DNA of 64,000 nucleotides from the NCBI RefSeq assembly GCF_900142575.1, contig NZ_FRBI01000024.1:1-64000 (forward strand), in the 5' to 3' direction. This DNA is from Actinacidiphila paucisporea. GTDB taxonomy: Bacteria; Actinomycetota; Actinomycetes; Streptomycetales; Streptomycetaceae. Below, piece by piece: positions 15,969 through 24,614 of the stretch. How positions within the stretch are numbered: position 1 is the stretch's first letter; each line of letters begins with the position of its first letter. Below the pieces are notes generated by a model. It was given only the letters and a program-made list of their open reading frames with translations. It did not search any database and was not told the origin of the DNA. Position numbers and translations under genes: made by a program.

Positions 15969-16364
15969 GTGGTGCGCGTAGGCCAGGTCTACAAGGGTTC
16001 GCCAGGGGACATAGCCGCTGCTCGGCGCCTTACCGAGGGGTTGCTCGACCACCTGGGAGACACCGGGGCGCCCGCTCCCGGTGACGTCGTCGCGAACGTG
16101 CAGCTGGTCGTCAGCGAGCTGGTCACCAACGCGGTGAAGTACGCCGAAGGTCCGTGCGGGGTCGATCTGCGGGTGCTCGGGGACGCCGTCGAGGTCTGCG
16201 TCTGGGACACCTCGGAGCAGCCCGTGGCCGAGATGGGCCCGGACCCCGGCCGGGTGGGCCGGCACGGCCTGGAGATCGTGAGGATGGTCTGCGGCGGTTT
16301 CCACGTGACGACCACTGCGACGGGCAAGCGGGTCACCGCACGGATACCGCTCCGGCACCCGTAG
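15969..16364 (+). CDS. anti-sigma-type ATP-binding protein (HATPase_c_2)
   Basis: 131-aa SpoIIAB/RsbW-like serine kinase or ATP-binding regulator. The GHKL fold is clear: LVVSELVTNAVKYA is the N box with the Mg-binding Asn, VCVWDTSEQPV the G1 region and GRHGLEIVRMVCGG the G2 lid. Such proteins bind sigma factors or phosphorylate STAS antagonists. The STAS gene begins 160 bases downstream on the same strand, supporting a partner-switching pair. GTG 15969 or 15972 are the possible starts; neither has a strong ribosome site. Confidence 0.85.
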   Translation: MVRVGQVYKGSPGDIAAARRLTEGLLDHLGDTGAPAPGDVVANVQLVVSELVTNAVKYAEGPCGVDLRVLGDAVEVCVWDTSEQPVAEMGPDPGRVGRHGLEIVRMVCGGFHVTTTATGKRVTARIPLRHP

Positions 16365-16526
16365 CCCCGTAGCCCTTCACCGGCCGCCTGCTCGCGGGTG
16401 GGAGGGGCGGCAGCCGGCAGCGGCGGAGTCCGGCGCGGATGGTATGCGATCTTTACCGTGCGTGCTCCCGCCGGGCCCTGTCCCTGTGCCAGGCTTGGCC
16501 GACGAGAGTTCGATCCCGGAGCGACC

Positions 16527-16889
16527 ATGGACACCTCCTCTGCCACCGCTCCACCGAGCGGCCCACAGCTGTCGGTGGAGTGCGCCGTGGGTTCCCCCAG
16601 CGTGATCACCGTGCGCGGTGAGGCCGACCTGGGCGGCATCGGGCCGCTTCAGGAAGCGGTGGACCGCGCGCTGGCACACCAGCCCCACCTGGTCTTCGAC
16701 CTGGCCGGTGTGAGCTTCGCCGACTCGACCTTCCTCAGCGTGCTCCTGCAGACCCGCCTCAGCGCCCTGGAGCAGGGCGGGAGCGTCCACCTGCGCGCGC
16801 CGAGCACGAGCGTCCGCCACCTCCTGGAGATCACCGGCGCGCTCGTCCTGTTCCCGACCGTCGTGGCCGAGCAGCACAGGCACCCCTGA
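16527..16889 (+). CDS. STAS-domain anti-anti-sigma factor
   Basis: 120-aa SpoIIAA/RsbV-like antagonist. The STAS core reads SVITVRGEADLGGIGPLQEA, then HLVFDLAGVSFADSTFLSVL, in which the DST Ser replaces the usual DSSG phospho-serine context, and a C-terminal helix region SVRHLLEITGALVLF. Start ATG 16527 follows CGGAG. It lies downstream of one HATPase gene and is convergent with another whose ORF runs antisense through it. It may therefore switch with either. Confidence 0.88.
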   Translation: MDTSSATAPPSGPQLSVECAVGSPSVITVRGEADLGGIGPLQEAVDRALAHQPHLVFDLAGVSFADSTFLSVLLQTRLSALEQGGSVHLRAPSTSVRHLLEITGALVLFPTVVAEQHRHP

Positions 16890-17320
16890 TCCGGGGCCGG
16901 TGCGCCGGCCGCGGAGTGGCCGGCCGGCGCCCGAGCGGGCGCGGCGCCCGCGGCCGCCAGATCGGCCCACACCTGTTTGCCGATGCCGCGGGTGACCACG
17001 CCCCACGAGGCCGCCAGCTCCTCCACCACCACCAGTCCGTGGCCGCCCGCCGCGGTCGGCCGCGGCATCGGCTGGACCCGCGAGTCGTCACTGACCAGGA
17101 TCCGCAGCCGCCGGGAGTCGAACACCAGCGTCAGGCCCACCACACCGCCCGCGTACCGCAGGGCGTTCGTCACGAGTTCCGAGACCACCAGCCCCACCGC
17201 GGCACCGTCGGGGTGCCAGCGCGTGGGCCAGGCGAATCCGGCCACCTGGTCGCAGGCCCACCGCCGCGCGCGGCCCACCTCGTCGGGAGCGGTCGTCACC
17301 GCCAGGAACCTCTCAGACAT
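16649..17320 (-). CDS. anti-sigma-type ATP-binding protein with antisense-encoded tail
   Basis: A second HATPase_c_2 protein. Residues 1-~125 are a normal GHKL regulator: VSELVTNALRYAGG is the N box, RILVSDDSRVQP the G1 region and GGHGLVVVEELAASWGV the lid, ending near GIGKQVWADLAAAG. The frame does not stop there. It continues about 95 more codons, the last 80 of which are read from the opposite strand of the STAS gene (16649-16889) and look like non-protein sequence. Either the real stop was lost or the tail is tolerated. Start ATG 17320 (or GTG 17323). Confidence 0.7.
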   Translation of the reverse strand: MSERFLAVTTAPDEVGRARRWACDQVAGFAWPTRWHPDGAAVGLVVSELVTNALRYAGGVVGLTLVFDSRRLRILVSDDSRVQPMPRPTAAGGHGLVVVEELAASWGVVTRGIGKQVWADLAAAGAAPARAPAGHSAAGAPAPDQGCLCCSATTVGNRTSAPVISRRWRTLVLGARRWTLPPCSRALRRVCRSTLRKVESAKLTPARSKTRWGWCASARSTAS

Positions 17321-17418
17321 CACCGATCAACGCCCACACACCGGCCTTCCACCGCTCGCTCCCGCGCCGGCGAGGAGAAGCCGGCGCTCGCACGGCATCG
17401 CCTGCCCGGGATGGCTGC

Positions 17419-17496
17419 TTTCACGTGGCCGGCGGGACTTTCGGGCCCGCCGGGACTTTCACATGGCCGCCGGGACTTTCACGTGACGGCCGGTAC
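17419..17496. repeat. four imperfect tandem ~20-bp repeats
   Basis: Units at 17419, 17439 (18 bp), 17457 and 17477, each starting TTTC and ending in GGGAC or GGTAC; the consensus is TTTCACGTGGCCGCCGGGAC. The fourth unit contains the stop codon of the histidine kinase gene. Possibly a slippage product; the CACGTG cores are palindromic. Confidence 0.75.
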
Positions 17497-19134
17497 CGGA
17501 TCCGGATCGGGGCCCTGGGGCAGTGCGGCGGCCAGGGTGAAGGTGATCCGGGTGCCGCCGGTGTAGTCGGGGTCGATGCCGATGGTGCCGCCGTGGAATT
17601 CGACCACCTTCTTGCACATGGCCAGGCCGATGCCGTTGCCGGGGTAGCTCTCGCGGTTGTGCAGGCGCTGGAAGATCACGAAGACCCGTTCGGTGAACTC
17701 GGGCTCGATGCCGATCCCGTTGTCGGTGAAGGAGAACCGCCACAGGTCGCCGTCCCGCTCGCACGACAGGTCGATGCGCGGGCTGCGGTCCTCCGCGCGG
17801 AACTTCAGGGCGTTGCTGATCAGGTTCTGCAGCAGCATGCCCAGTTGCGTCCGGTCGCCGGCCACCGTGGGGAGCGGGTCGTGGGTCAGGACGGCCCCGG
17901 ACTCGGCGATGCCGACGCCGAGCGCGGACTCGGTGGCGTCCCACACCTGGTCGAGGTCGACCAGGGCGTGGTCGTTGTGGACGCGGCCCACGCGGGAGAA
18001 GGCGAGCAGGTCGTTGATGAGGGCCTGCATGCGGACCGCACCGTCGACCGCGTAGCCGATGTACTGGCCGGCCCGCTCGTCGAGCCCGTCGGCGTAGCGG
18101 CGCTGGAGGAGCTGGCAGAAGCTCGCGATCTTGCGCAGGGGCTCCTGGAGGTCGTGCGAGGCGACGTAGGCGAACTGCTCCAACTCGGCGTTGGAGCGGG
18201 CCAGGTCGGCGGCGCGGGCGTCCATCGCCTCGCGGGCCGCCTTGCTGGCGGCCAGCTCCCGGACCAGCCGCCCGCGCATGTCCTCCACGTCCCGGGCCAG
18301 CGCGCGCATGTCGGCGGGTCCGCCCACGTCGATCCGCTGGTCGAAGTCGCCGCCCGCCACCGCCCTGGCCTGCCACGCCAGCCGCTCCAGAGGCCTGTTG
18401 ACGCCGCGGCGCAGGGCGAGGAAGACCAGGACGGCGAGGGCGACGAAAGCCACGGCTATCGCGGAGAAGATCGCGTTGCGCGCGCTGCGGGTGTGCCGCA
18501 GGTCGGAACGGGCGGCGGCGCGGCGCTCCTCCAGATGCTGCTGCTGGGTCCGCAGGGCGGCTCGCAGGGAGTCGAACTCGGCCTTGCCCTTGTCGGGTCG
18601 GGACACCGACGTGGGCATCGGGGCGCCCGGCGGCCCGGCGGCGATGGGCCCGGCCACGTCGGTCCGCCAGCGCGCGGCGCGGGCCAGGACCAGGTCGAGG
18701 TCGGCGGAGGCGGTGCGGTCACCCGACGACAGGGCGCGGAGCCGGGCCACCGCGTCCTCCTGCTGGGCCAGCCCCTGCGCGTAAGGCTGCAGGAACGAGG
18801 TCTGTCCGGAGAGGGCGTAGCCGCGGGTCCCGGTCTCCTGGTCGACCAGCGCCACCTCCAGGCGCACCGCCTCGATCAGCGAGGGGCTGCTGCGGTCGAC
18901 CAACTGGTCGGTGACCGCGCCGGCGTGCCGGAAGAAGGCCACCACGAGGGCGGAGAGGACCAGCAGGATCAGCAGCGCGCCCGAGACCCCGGCCGTCAGC
19001 CAGCGCGACGTGGTCCACGTGCCCTCGCCGGGACGCACGGGCGGCGCGACGGCCGGCGCCGGCTCGCCGGGGACCGGGTCACCGCCGTCGGCCAAGCCGT
19101 AAACGGGGGGCTGCGACTGCGGCCGAGTGGACAC
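17479..19134 (-). CDS. membrane sensor histidine kinase with CHASE3-like domain
   Basis: 551-aa sensor kinase. Helix 1 (about residues 45-68) is followed by an extracytoplasmic CHASE3-like domain (about 80-135) with DQETGTRGYALSGQTSFLQP. Helix 2 (about 221-241) leads into HAMP and a coiled coil. The phospho-acceptor is His327 in FAYVASHDLQEPLRK. The ATPase has the N box NLISNALKFR, DNGIGI and GNGIGLAMCKKVVEFHGG. The DLQEPLRK-type H box is that of phytochrome-like kinases working with Rcp1-like single-domain regulators, matching the divergent REC gene. Start GTG 19134 is chosen for the GGAGG five bases upstream; the longer frame would cover the operator palindrome. Confidence 0.9.
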   Translation of the reverse strand: MSTRPQSQPPVYGLADGGDPVPGEPAPAVAPPVRPGEGTWTTSRWLTAGVSGALLILLVLSALVVAFFRHAGAVTDQLVDRSSPSLIEAVRLEVALVDQETGTRGYALSGQTSFLQPYAQGLAQQEDAVARLRALSSGDRTASADLDLVLARAARWRTDVAGPIAAGPPGAPMPTSVSRPDKGKAEFDSLRAALRTQQQHLEERRAAARSDLRHTRSARNAIFSAIAVAFVALAVLVFLALRRGVNRPLERLAWQARAVAGGDFDQRIDVGGPADMRALARDVEDMRGRLVRELAASKAAREAMDARAADLARSNAELEQFAYVASHDLQEPLRKIASFCQLLQRRYADGLDERAGQYIGYAVDGAVRMQALINDLLAFSRVGRVHNDHALVDLDQVWDATESALGVGIAESGAVLTHDPLPTVAGDRTQLGMLLQNLISNALKFRAEDRSPRIDLSCERDGDLWRFSFTDNGIGIEPEFTERVFVIFQRLHNRESYPGNGIGLAMCKKVVEFHGGTIGIDPDYTGGTRITFTLAAALPQGPDPDPVPAVT

Positions 19135-19234
19135 CACTGCCTCCAATTCCGCCGGAAGCCGTGGGCTCCCGCGCACCGGCAACGCGCGGTCCGCACCGCG
19201 TCGGTGCGTGCACGGCGGCGACACTCTACCCCCC

Positions 19235-19254
19235 GCGACAACCATGGTTGTCGC
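19235..19254. promoter_or_regulatory. perfect 20-bp palindrome between divergent kinase and regulator genes
   Basis: GCGACAACCATGGTTGTCGC, fully symmetric, 33 bases before the regulator start and 101 bases before the kinase start. A likely dimer-binding operator; the HTH-containing fusion protein downstream is a natural candidate ligand. No published motif matched from memory. Confidence 0.55.
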
Positions 19255-19286
19255 CACCTCGGAGACAGGTGCGTAAAGTGACCCTC

Positions 19287-20072
19287 ATGGCCACCGACGA
19301 GCGGTCCCCGACACGGGAGGAGACCCTGCGCCGGGCACACGACGCTCTGCACGAACTGGTGCGCGAACTGGCCGCGATCCACGGGGACGGCCCGGACGGC
19401 GAGGGCGGCCCGGACGAACTCGCGGAGACGCTCGACCGGCTGGCCGCCCTGGCCGTCCTGCACGACGCGGTGCAGTCCCAGGTGCTGCTCGCCGCCAGGG
19501 ACGCGGCGGCCGCGGGAGCCAACTACGCCCAGCTGGGCGCCGCCTGGAACATCACCCGGCAAGGCGCCCGCAAGCGCTGGCCCGGTCTGGTCTTCTCCCG
19601 AACCCCCGAGTCCGGCCCGCCACGAGGAGGCCCCATGGACACGACCGCACCCGCACGCTCCTACAGCGTGCTGCTCGTCGAGGACGACGACGCCGACGCG
19701 CTGCTGATCGAGGAGGCCCTGCTCGAACGCGGCACGGCACGCGTCGTGCACCGCGCCACCGACGGCATCTCCGCGCTGGCGCACCTGCGCGACACCCGCA
19801 ACCCGCGCCCCGATCTGCTCGTGCTGGACCTCAACATGCCCCGGATGAACGGCCGCCAGCTCCTGGCCGTCCTCAAGGCCGACCCCGTCCTGGTCACGGT
19901 CCCCGTCGTCGTGCTCACCACCTCCTCCGCGCCCGACGACATCGCCGGCGCCTACCGCGAGCACGTCAACGCCTACGTCACCAAGCCCGTCAACCTCGAC
20001 GACTTCAACCGCGCGGTGCAGGGCATCGACGACTTCTTCCTGGACACCATCACCCACCCGGACCGCCCCTGA
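19287..20072 (+). CDS. HTH-REC fusion: RheA-like DNA-binding domain plus Rcp1-like response regulator
   Basis: A 261-aa frame with two parts. Residues 1-~105 are a helical domain ending in a probable HTH at about 77-101 (GANYAQLGAAWNITRQGARK), of the same type as in the RheA-like protein at 1845. Residues 117-261 are a CheY-like receiver: SVLLVEDDDADALLIEEALL, phospho-acceptor in LLVLDLNMPRMNG, and KP in YVTKPVNLDDF. An internal ATG at 19635 has a GAGGAGG ribosome site seven bases upstream, so the receiver is probably also made alone. The kinase is divergent and the palindrome at 19235-19254 lies between them. Start ATG 19287. Confidence 0.8.
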   Translation: MATDERSPTREETLRRAHDALHELVRELAAIHGDGPDGEGGPDELAETLDRLAALAVLHDAVQSQVLLAARDAAAAGANYAQLGAAWNITRQGARKRWPGLVFSRTPESGPPRGGPMDTTAPARSYSVLLVEDDDADALLIEEALLERGTARVVHRATDGISALAHLRDTRNPRPDLLVLDLNMPRMNGRQLLAVLKADPVLVTVPVVVLTTSSAPDDIAGAYREHVNAYVTKPVNLDDFNRAVQGIDDFFLDTITHPDRP

Positions 20073-20128
20073 CCCCGCCCCGGGCCCGGGCCCGGGTCAA
20101 CCGCGCCACGCGGGGGGACGCACCGGGC

Positions 20129-21130
20129 TCAGCGGCCTTGCGCCGCGTCCCACGCCGCCAGTAGTTCGCGCTCGCGCGTCGCGCTGAGGCCGGCCCGGCG
20201 GAGCCGGTCAAGGCCCTGGTCCCGCTCCCAGCGCAGGGTGTCCGCCAGCAGTTCCGCCCGGGGGCGGTGGCGCAGGCCCGCCGCGAGGGCCGCGGAGCCG
20301 TCGCGGGCGCTGAAGCCGGCCCACTGCGGGTCGGCCATCCACATCGCGAGCGACTCCGGGCCCATGAACTGCCCGACCTCCCTGTCGAGCAGCCAGCCGG
20401 CGTCGGGCTCCACCACCGGTCCGGTGTGGCCGCCGATCTCCCGTGACATCGCGACCCACTCGCTGAAGGGGACGACCGGGCCGACGACGTCGTACGTCCC
20501 CGTGGTCCCCTTCTCCGCGCTGTCGAGCAGCCATGCCGCAAGGTCCCTCGCGTCGACCGCCTGCGTCGTCATGCCGGGCGAGGCGGGTACCAGCATGGGC
20601 GCCAGGGGTTCGCGCGCCGCGCGGGCGACCCAGTAGCCGGTGCGGCCGCTGTGGTCGCCGGGGCCGCCGATCAGTCCGGCCCGCGCGACGAGGAGCCGGT
20701 CGCCCACCGCGGCAGCCGCGGCCTGCTCGCAGGCCACCTTCGCCCCGCCGTACTCCTCGCTGCCGACCTCGTCCCGTTCCGTCGCCGGGAGCAGGTGCGC
20801 CGACTCGTCCGCGCCCGGCCGCGCGTGCGAGGCGTACGCGCTGATCGAGGACACGTACGACCAGTGGGCCGCCCGCCCGCCGAGGGCCGCCAGCGCGCCG
20901 CGGACGAACCCCGGCTGCCAGGACACCTCGACCACGGCGTCCCACTCCCGGGCCGCCAGGCTCTCGTACGGCGACGGGTCGCGCCGGTCCGCGACGGCCA
21001 GGACCGCGCCCGCGGCCACGTCGCCGCTCTCGCCGCGGGCCAGGCATGTCACCTGATGCCCGCGTAGCAATGCCTGCCGCGCGATCTCGCGGCCCACCCA
21101 CGCTGTTCCGCCCAGTACCAGTATCTCCAT
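20129..21130 (-). CDS. NAD-dependent epimerase/reductase-like protein (extended SDR)
   Basis: 333-aa Rossmann protein beginning [20 protein letters not shown] (an atypical GGTAWVG nucleotide loop), with a [10 protein letters not shown] active-site motif and a C-terminal substrate domain. The [18 protein letters not shown] and [11 protein letters not shown] segments are typical of extended SDRs annotated as NAD-dependent epimerase/dehydratase. Start ATG 21130 is chosen because the longer frame has no family similarity. It converges on the HTH-REC gene and lies downstream of the lipid operon, with a 74-base gap; whether it is read through from that operon is unclear. Confidence 0.82.
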   Translation of the reverse strand: MEILVLGGTAWVGREIARQALLRGHQVTCLARGESGDVAAGAVLAVADRRDPSPYESLAAREWDAVVEVSWQPGFVRGALAALGGRAAHWSYVSSISAYASHARPGADESAHLLPATERDEVGSEEYGGAKVACEQAAAAAVGDRLLVARAGLIGGPGDHSGRTGYWVARAAREPLAPMLVPASPGMTTQAVDARDLAAWLLDSAEKGTTGTYDVVGPVVPFSEWVAMSREIGGHTGPVVEPDAGWLLDREVGQFMGPESLAMWMADPQWAGFSARDGSAALAAGLRHRPRAELLADTLRWERDQGLDRLRRAGLSATRERELLAAWDAAQGR

Positions 21131-21204
21131 CGGCTCATCCGAACACGGACCGCGCGTCCGCGAGACCCTGATTCGCCGAGGGCGTAGCGACCGGTGCCGG
21201 GTGG

Positions 21205-21717
21205 TCAGCGCAGGTCGTCGAGCAGTTCGGCCAGCGCGTCCAGGTCGCGGACGACCCATGAGGACACCGACATCACCGCGAGGTTGTCCACCAGCGAGGT
21301 GACAGTGACGATCGGGACGCCGGCCGCATGGGCCGCCTGCATCTCCATCGCCGTGCCCATGCTGAGGGTGCGGTCGGGGAGGAAGGCGACGCACAGGTCG
21401 CACTTCGCCGCCTCCTGGGTCATCTCGTTGAAGGTGTCGCGCAGCGCGGCCAGTTCGGCGGGGAGGGAGGCGAGGTGCAGGATGCGGGGGGCGGAGCCGA
21501 TCAGCGTGGAGATGACCGACAGCGTGGCCGGGTCGGCGAGCCGGCGGGTGACGTCGGCACTCGGGTCGAAGCACTCCGCTTCGGGGAAGCGCGAGCGCAC
21601 CGCGGTGGCGATCTGCTCGCGGTAGCCCTGGTCGTCGGTCCTCAGGTCGGCGTTGGACCCCTGGATGGTGCCGGCGATGAAGACCCGCTGGAGGTTCATG
21701 TGCGCTCGATTCGTCAT
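21205..21717 (-). CDS. nucleoside 2-deoxyribosyltransferase-fold protein
   Basis: 170-aa protein whose start [20 protein letters not shown] and centre ([19 protein letters not shown], then [20 protein letters not shown]) match the nucleoside deoxyribosyltransferase/DUF-type Rossmann-like fold. The Glu in MGTAMEM sits where the family nucleophile is. Such enzymes cleave or exchange N-glycosidic bonds, or hydrolyse nucleotides. Start ATG 21717 overlaps the previous stop as ATGA, so it is the eighth, translationally coupled gene of the lipid operon. Its role in a lipid pathway is unexplained. Confidence 0.7.
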   Translation of the reverse strand: MTNRAHMNLQRVFIAGTIQGSNADLRTDDQGYREQIATAVRSRFPEAECFDPSADVTRRLADPATLSVISTLIGSAPRILHLASLPAELAALRDTFNEMTQEAAKCDLCVAFLPDRTLSMGTAMEMQAAHAAGVPIVTVTSLVDNLAVMSVSSWVVRDLDALAELLDDLR

Positions 21718-22580
21718 GCGTCCTGCAGGGAGTAGTCGGCGAGGTCCGTCCGGGGGTCGGCGATCTTCTGGTAGACCCGCGCGGCCGCCACCAGGTGGTC
21801 CTCGATGTCCGCGCGTTCCAGGCCGGTGGTACGCCGCAGGTCCGCCCACACGGCGGCCGCGTGGGCGCCGGCGCCGTTGCGGGACGCGGCGCCCTGGCCC
21901 GAGCGGAGCCACACGTCCGCGGGTGAGAAGTCGCGGTCGGCGAAGCCCTTGAGCGGGATGATCGCCTCGGCGGTCACCGCCGTGCCGGCCACCAGCGCGC
22001 GGATCGAGACGCTGTTCTGCTCGGGGTGGGTGAGCAGCGACGCCATGTCGGCGGAGAAGGCGGCCAGCGAGAACCGGTTCTCGGAGCGGAGCGTGAAGTG
22101 GCGGCTCAGGACGTGCGAGCCGCCGCGGACGCTGTACTTCGAGTAGCTCAGCCGGATCCGGTAGCCCTGGCCGGCGGAGCGGTACTGGGCGGCGAGCCGG
22201 GCGGGGTGCTCCCCGCCCCGCGCGTCCAGCCGGACCGGCGCCGCGTCGACCTCGACGGAGGAGTGGCCGCGCCGGACCTCGTCCGCCGGGAAACGGATCG
22301 GCGTCAGGTGCAGCAGGTACGGGTCCAGGACCAGCACGTCGCCGCCGGTCTCGAAGACCGCCGCGATATGCCGGAGGTCCTGCAGGACCCGGGCCTGCGG
22401 GGCACCCAGCGCCGTCGCGCGCTCCGCCACCTGGAGGGTCTGGTGGATGCACGCCACTCCGTGCCGCGGGTCGGGCTCGCTCCCGTTGTACCAGCGCAGG
22501 TATTCCGTCGCGCTGTTGTAGGGGACGTCCCGCAGCACCGATTCCAGGGCGGCGGTGTACGGATCGCGGGTCTGTGTCAC
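21714..22580 (-). CDS. arylamine N-acetyltransferase-like protein with Cys-His-Asp triad
   Basis: 288-aa protein I cannot place with certainty. The spacing of Cys44 ([12 protein letters not shown]), His71 (LRHIAAVFE) and Asp86 ([11 protein letters not shown]) matches the triad of arylamine N-acetyltransferases, which transfer acyl groups from CoA or, in amide synthases such as RifF, from a polyketide carrier. The rest is beta-rich ([20 protein letters not shown]) and not obviously NAT. GTG 22580 overlaps the adenylating enzyme's stop (GTGA). In this operon it is the best candidate for offloading an acyl chain from the carrier onto an amine or hydroxyl. Confidence 0.55.
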   Translation of the reverse strand: MTQTRDPYTAALESVLRDVPYNSATEYLRWYNGSEPDPRHGVACIHQTLQVAERATALGAPQARVLQDLRHIAAVFETGGDVLVLDPYLLHLTPIRFPADEVRRGHSSVEVDAAPVRLDARGGEHPARLAAQYRSAGQGYRIRLSYSKYSVRGGSHVLSRHFTLRSENRFSLAAFSADMASLLTHPEQNSVSIRALVAGTAVTAEAIIPLKGFADRDFSPADVWLRSGQGAASRNGAGAHAAAVWADLRRTTGLERADIEDHLVAAARVYQKIADPRTDLADYSLQDA

Positions 22581-24190
22581 GTGAACCTCTCCTCCAGCAC
22601 GGTGTCGTCGGGGCTCTCGGCGAACACCGTCTCCCGCAGCTCCTTGCGGCGCACCTTCCAGGTGGAGGTCCGCGGGAGGCGGTGCCAGGGGATGAACACC
22701 GGTGCCTCCAGCGGTGGCAGACCCCGTGTCACCTCGGCCCACTCCTCCTCGCCGAGGTCGGGACCGTCGAGGCTGACCACCGGGACGGGCTTGCGGTCGC
22801 CGCGGGTCAGGACGATCACCTCGACGGCGTTCGCGATCCGGTCGAGCAGCTCGCTCTCCAGCTCGGTGGCGCTCCCGCCCGGGATGGCGTCCACCGCGCG
22901 GTCGACGAAGTGGATACGGCCGAGGGCGTCCTTGTAGCCGACGTCGCCGGTGTTCCACCAGGAGCCCTTCCACTTCTCGGCGTAGCGGTCGGACTCGCCG
23001 ACGTAGTCCACGCAGATCGAGTCGCCCTTCGCGAACAGGACGCCGACCTCACCGCGCTTGACCGGGGCGCCCGTCTCCGGGTCGGCGGCCTTGACGCTCA
23101 CCAGCCCGGGCCAGGGGTTGCCCATCATGTTCATGTTCCCGCCGGCGGCCGCGCGGCGCTTGATCTGGCCGCGGGTGTAGCCGAAGCCGGCCATCGGCCC
23201 GACCTCGCTCTGACCCCAGCTGTGGCCCCACAGCACGAACCGGCGCCGGGAGGCCTCCACGAAGGGCCGGGCGATCGAGGGGTGCATCAAATCGAAGGTG
23301 TTCATGTAGTAGCGGACCCGGGCGAAGAGCTCCGGCCGGCGGCGTACCAGCGGCACCCAGCACTGGAAGACGTTCGGGGTGGCCTCGATCGTGGTCGGCC
23401 GGGCCCGGTCGAGCACCCGCTCGACGTCGTCGGCCTCGTGGCTGCTGGCGATGACCAGGGCCTGCGGGGCCCACCGCAGCTGCGCCATGGCCCAGGCGTA
23501 CGCCCGGGAGTGCGCGAAGGATATCGAGCTGAGGGCCACGTCCTTCGGGCCGTTGACGGCGATCGGCATCGGCAGCAGTTCCAGCCGGGTGCCGGCCCGG
23601 CAGGAGTCCGCGGTGTGCGCGACGAGCTTCGGCGTGTTCGTCGTACCCGAGGTGTGCGTGATCATCATCAGGTCGGTGTCCGCCCGCAGGTCGAGATCCG
23701 GCGTGGCGCTGCCCCGCAGGTCGTCGATCGTCAGCAGGCCGGCTCCCGGGTCCGCGGCCGGACCGTCGATGAGCACGGTCCTGCCGTACGGCGTCAGGTC
23801 CGCCCCGGCGCGCTCGGCCCGCTCCAGCACCTCGGAGCCGATCAGGGTGACCGAGGGGTCGAGGCGGCGCAGCATCTCCGCGAGGTGCTCGGGGTAGTTC
23901 GCACCCGAGACGGTCGCCGCGGTGGCGCCGATCCGGGCGGCGGCCGCGGCCAGCAGGATCATGTCGAAGTGGTTGCGCTTGACGACGGCGATCCGGTCGC
24001 CCTTGCGCGCGCCGGCCGCGTACAGCCAGGCCGACGCCTCCCGCACCAGGCCGGCCAGCGCGGCGGCGTCGTAGTCGGTGCCGGCCGCGGGGGCGATGTC
24101 GAAGGGGCGGTCCAGGATCAGCTTCGTGGTGCGCGACTGCCCGGCGTGCCAGTCGAAGAGCAGGCCGAGGTTCTTGGGTGGTTTCTTCAC
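22577..24190 (-). CDS. AMP-forming acyl/aryl ligase (second adenylating enzyme of the operon)
   Basis: 537-aa ANL-superfamily adenylase. The A3 phosphate loop is MMITHTSGTTNTPKLVAHT; the A5 region is GHSWGQSEVGPM; the motor Asp lies in WWNTGDVGYKD; the C-terminal catalytic Lys is in RTSTWKVRRKEL. It differs from the FAAL in lacking the FAAL insertion signature and in having WGQSE at the adenine site. Substrate unknown; it could load a second acid or amino acid onto the carrier protein or CoA. It is 12 bases downstream of the DoxX-like gene and coupled to the NAT-like gene by GTGA. Confidence 0.85.
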   Translation of the reverse strand: MKKPPKNLGLLFDWHAGQSRTTKLILDRPFDIAPAAGTDYDAAALAGLVREASAWLYAAGARKGDRIAVVKRNHFDMILLAAAAARIGATAATVSGANYPEHLAEMLRRLDPSVTLIGSEVLERAERAGADLTPYGRTVLIDGPAADPGAGLLTIDDLRGSATPDLDLRADTDLMMITHTSGTTNTPKLVAHTADSCRAGTRLELLPMPIAVNGPKDVALSSISFAHSRAYAWAMAQLRWAPQALVIASSHEADDVERVLDRARPTTIEATPNVFQCWVPLVRRRPELFARVRYYMNTFDLMHPSIARPFVEASRRRFVLWGHSWGQSEVGPMAGFGYTRGQIKRRAAAGGNMNMMGNPWPGLVSVKAADPETGAPVKRGEVGVLFAKGDSICVDYVGESDRYAEKWKGSWWNTGDVGYKDALGRIHFVDRAVDAIPGGSATELESELLDRIANAVEVIVLTRGDRKPVPVVSLDGPDLGEEEWAEVTRGLPPLEAPVFIPWHRLPRTSTWKVRRKELRETVFAESPDDTVLEERFT

Positions 24191-24202
24191 AGGAGCACGT
24201 CC

Positions 24203-24562
24203 TCAGACCGCGAAGGAGATGATGAAGGCGGCGACGGCGGTCGCCAGGAATCCCAGGCAGTTGACCCAGAACTCCATCCGCAGGAAGCGGGCCCGTATGT
24301 GCGCGTAGGAGGCGCACAGGAAGTAGACGATCACCCCGACGTTCGCGCTGAAGCCGATGCCGGCGTGCTTGATGCCCACCAGCAGGCCCACGACGGCGAG
24401 GGTCTTCACGACGAGCAGCACCCACCACCACTCCCGCGGCAGCCTGACGCCGTCGAGGCAGACCTGGATGAACTTGAGCGGGCGGACGGACATCAGGACG
24501 TCCGAGGCCAGGAACGCCGCGAGCACGATCTGCGGCCACGACGGGCTGGGGATGAGGTGCAT
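24203..24562 (-). CDS. DoxX-like four-helix membrane protein
   Basis: 119-aa integral membrane protein with four hydrophobic helices (QIVLAAFLASDVLMSV, WWWVLLVVKTLAVVGLLVG, VGVIVYFLCASYAHIRARFL and LGFLATAVAAFIISFAV). The pattern fits the DoxX-like family found in many biosynthetic operons. Possible roles are redox partner or lipid-handling membrane factor; nothing in the sequence decides. It sits between the carrier protein and the second ligase. Confidence 0.75.
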   Translation of the reverse strand: MHLIPSPSWPQIVLAAFLASDVLMSVRPLKFIQVCLDGVRLPREWWWVLLVVKTLAVVGLLVGIKHAGIGFSANVGVIVYFLCASYAHIRARFLRMEFWVNCLGFLATAVAAFIISFAV

Positions 24563-24614
24563 GGTCTTCGTCCTTTGTGATCGGTCGGCGGCTGCCGCTG
24601 TGGGGGGAGCCTCG

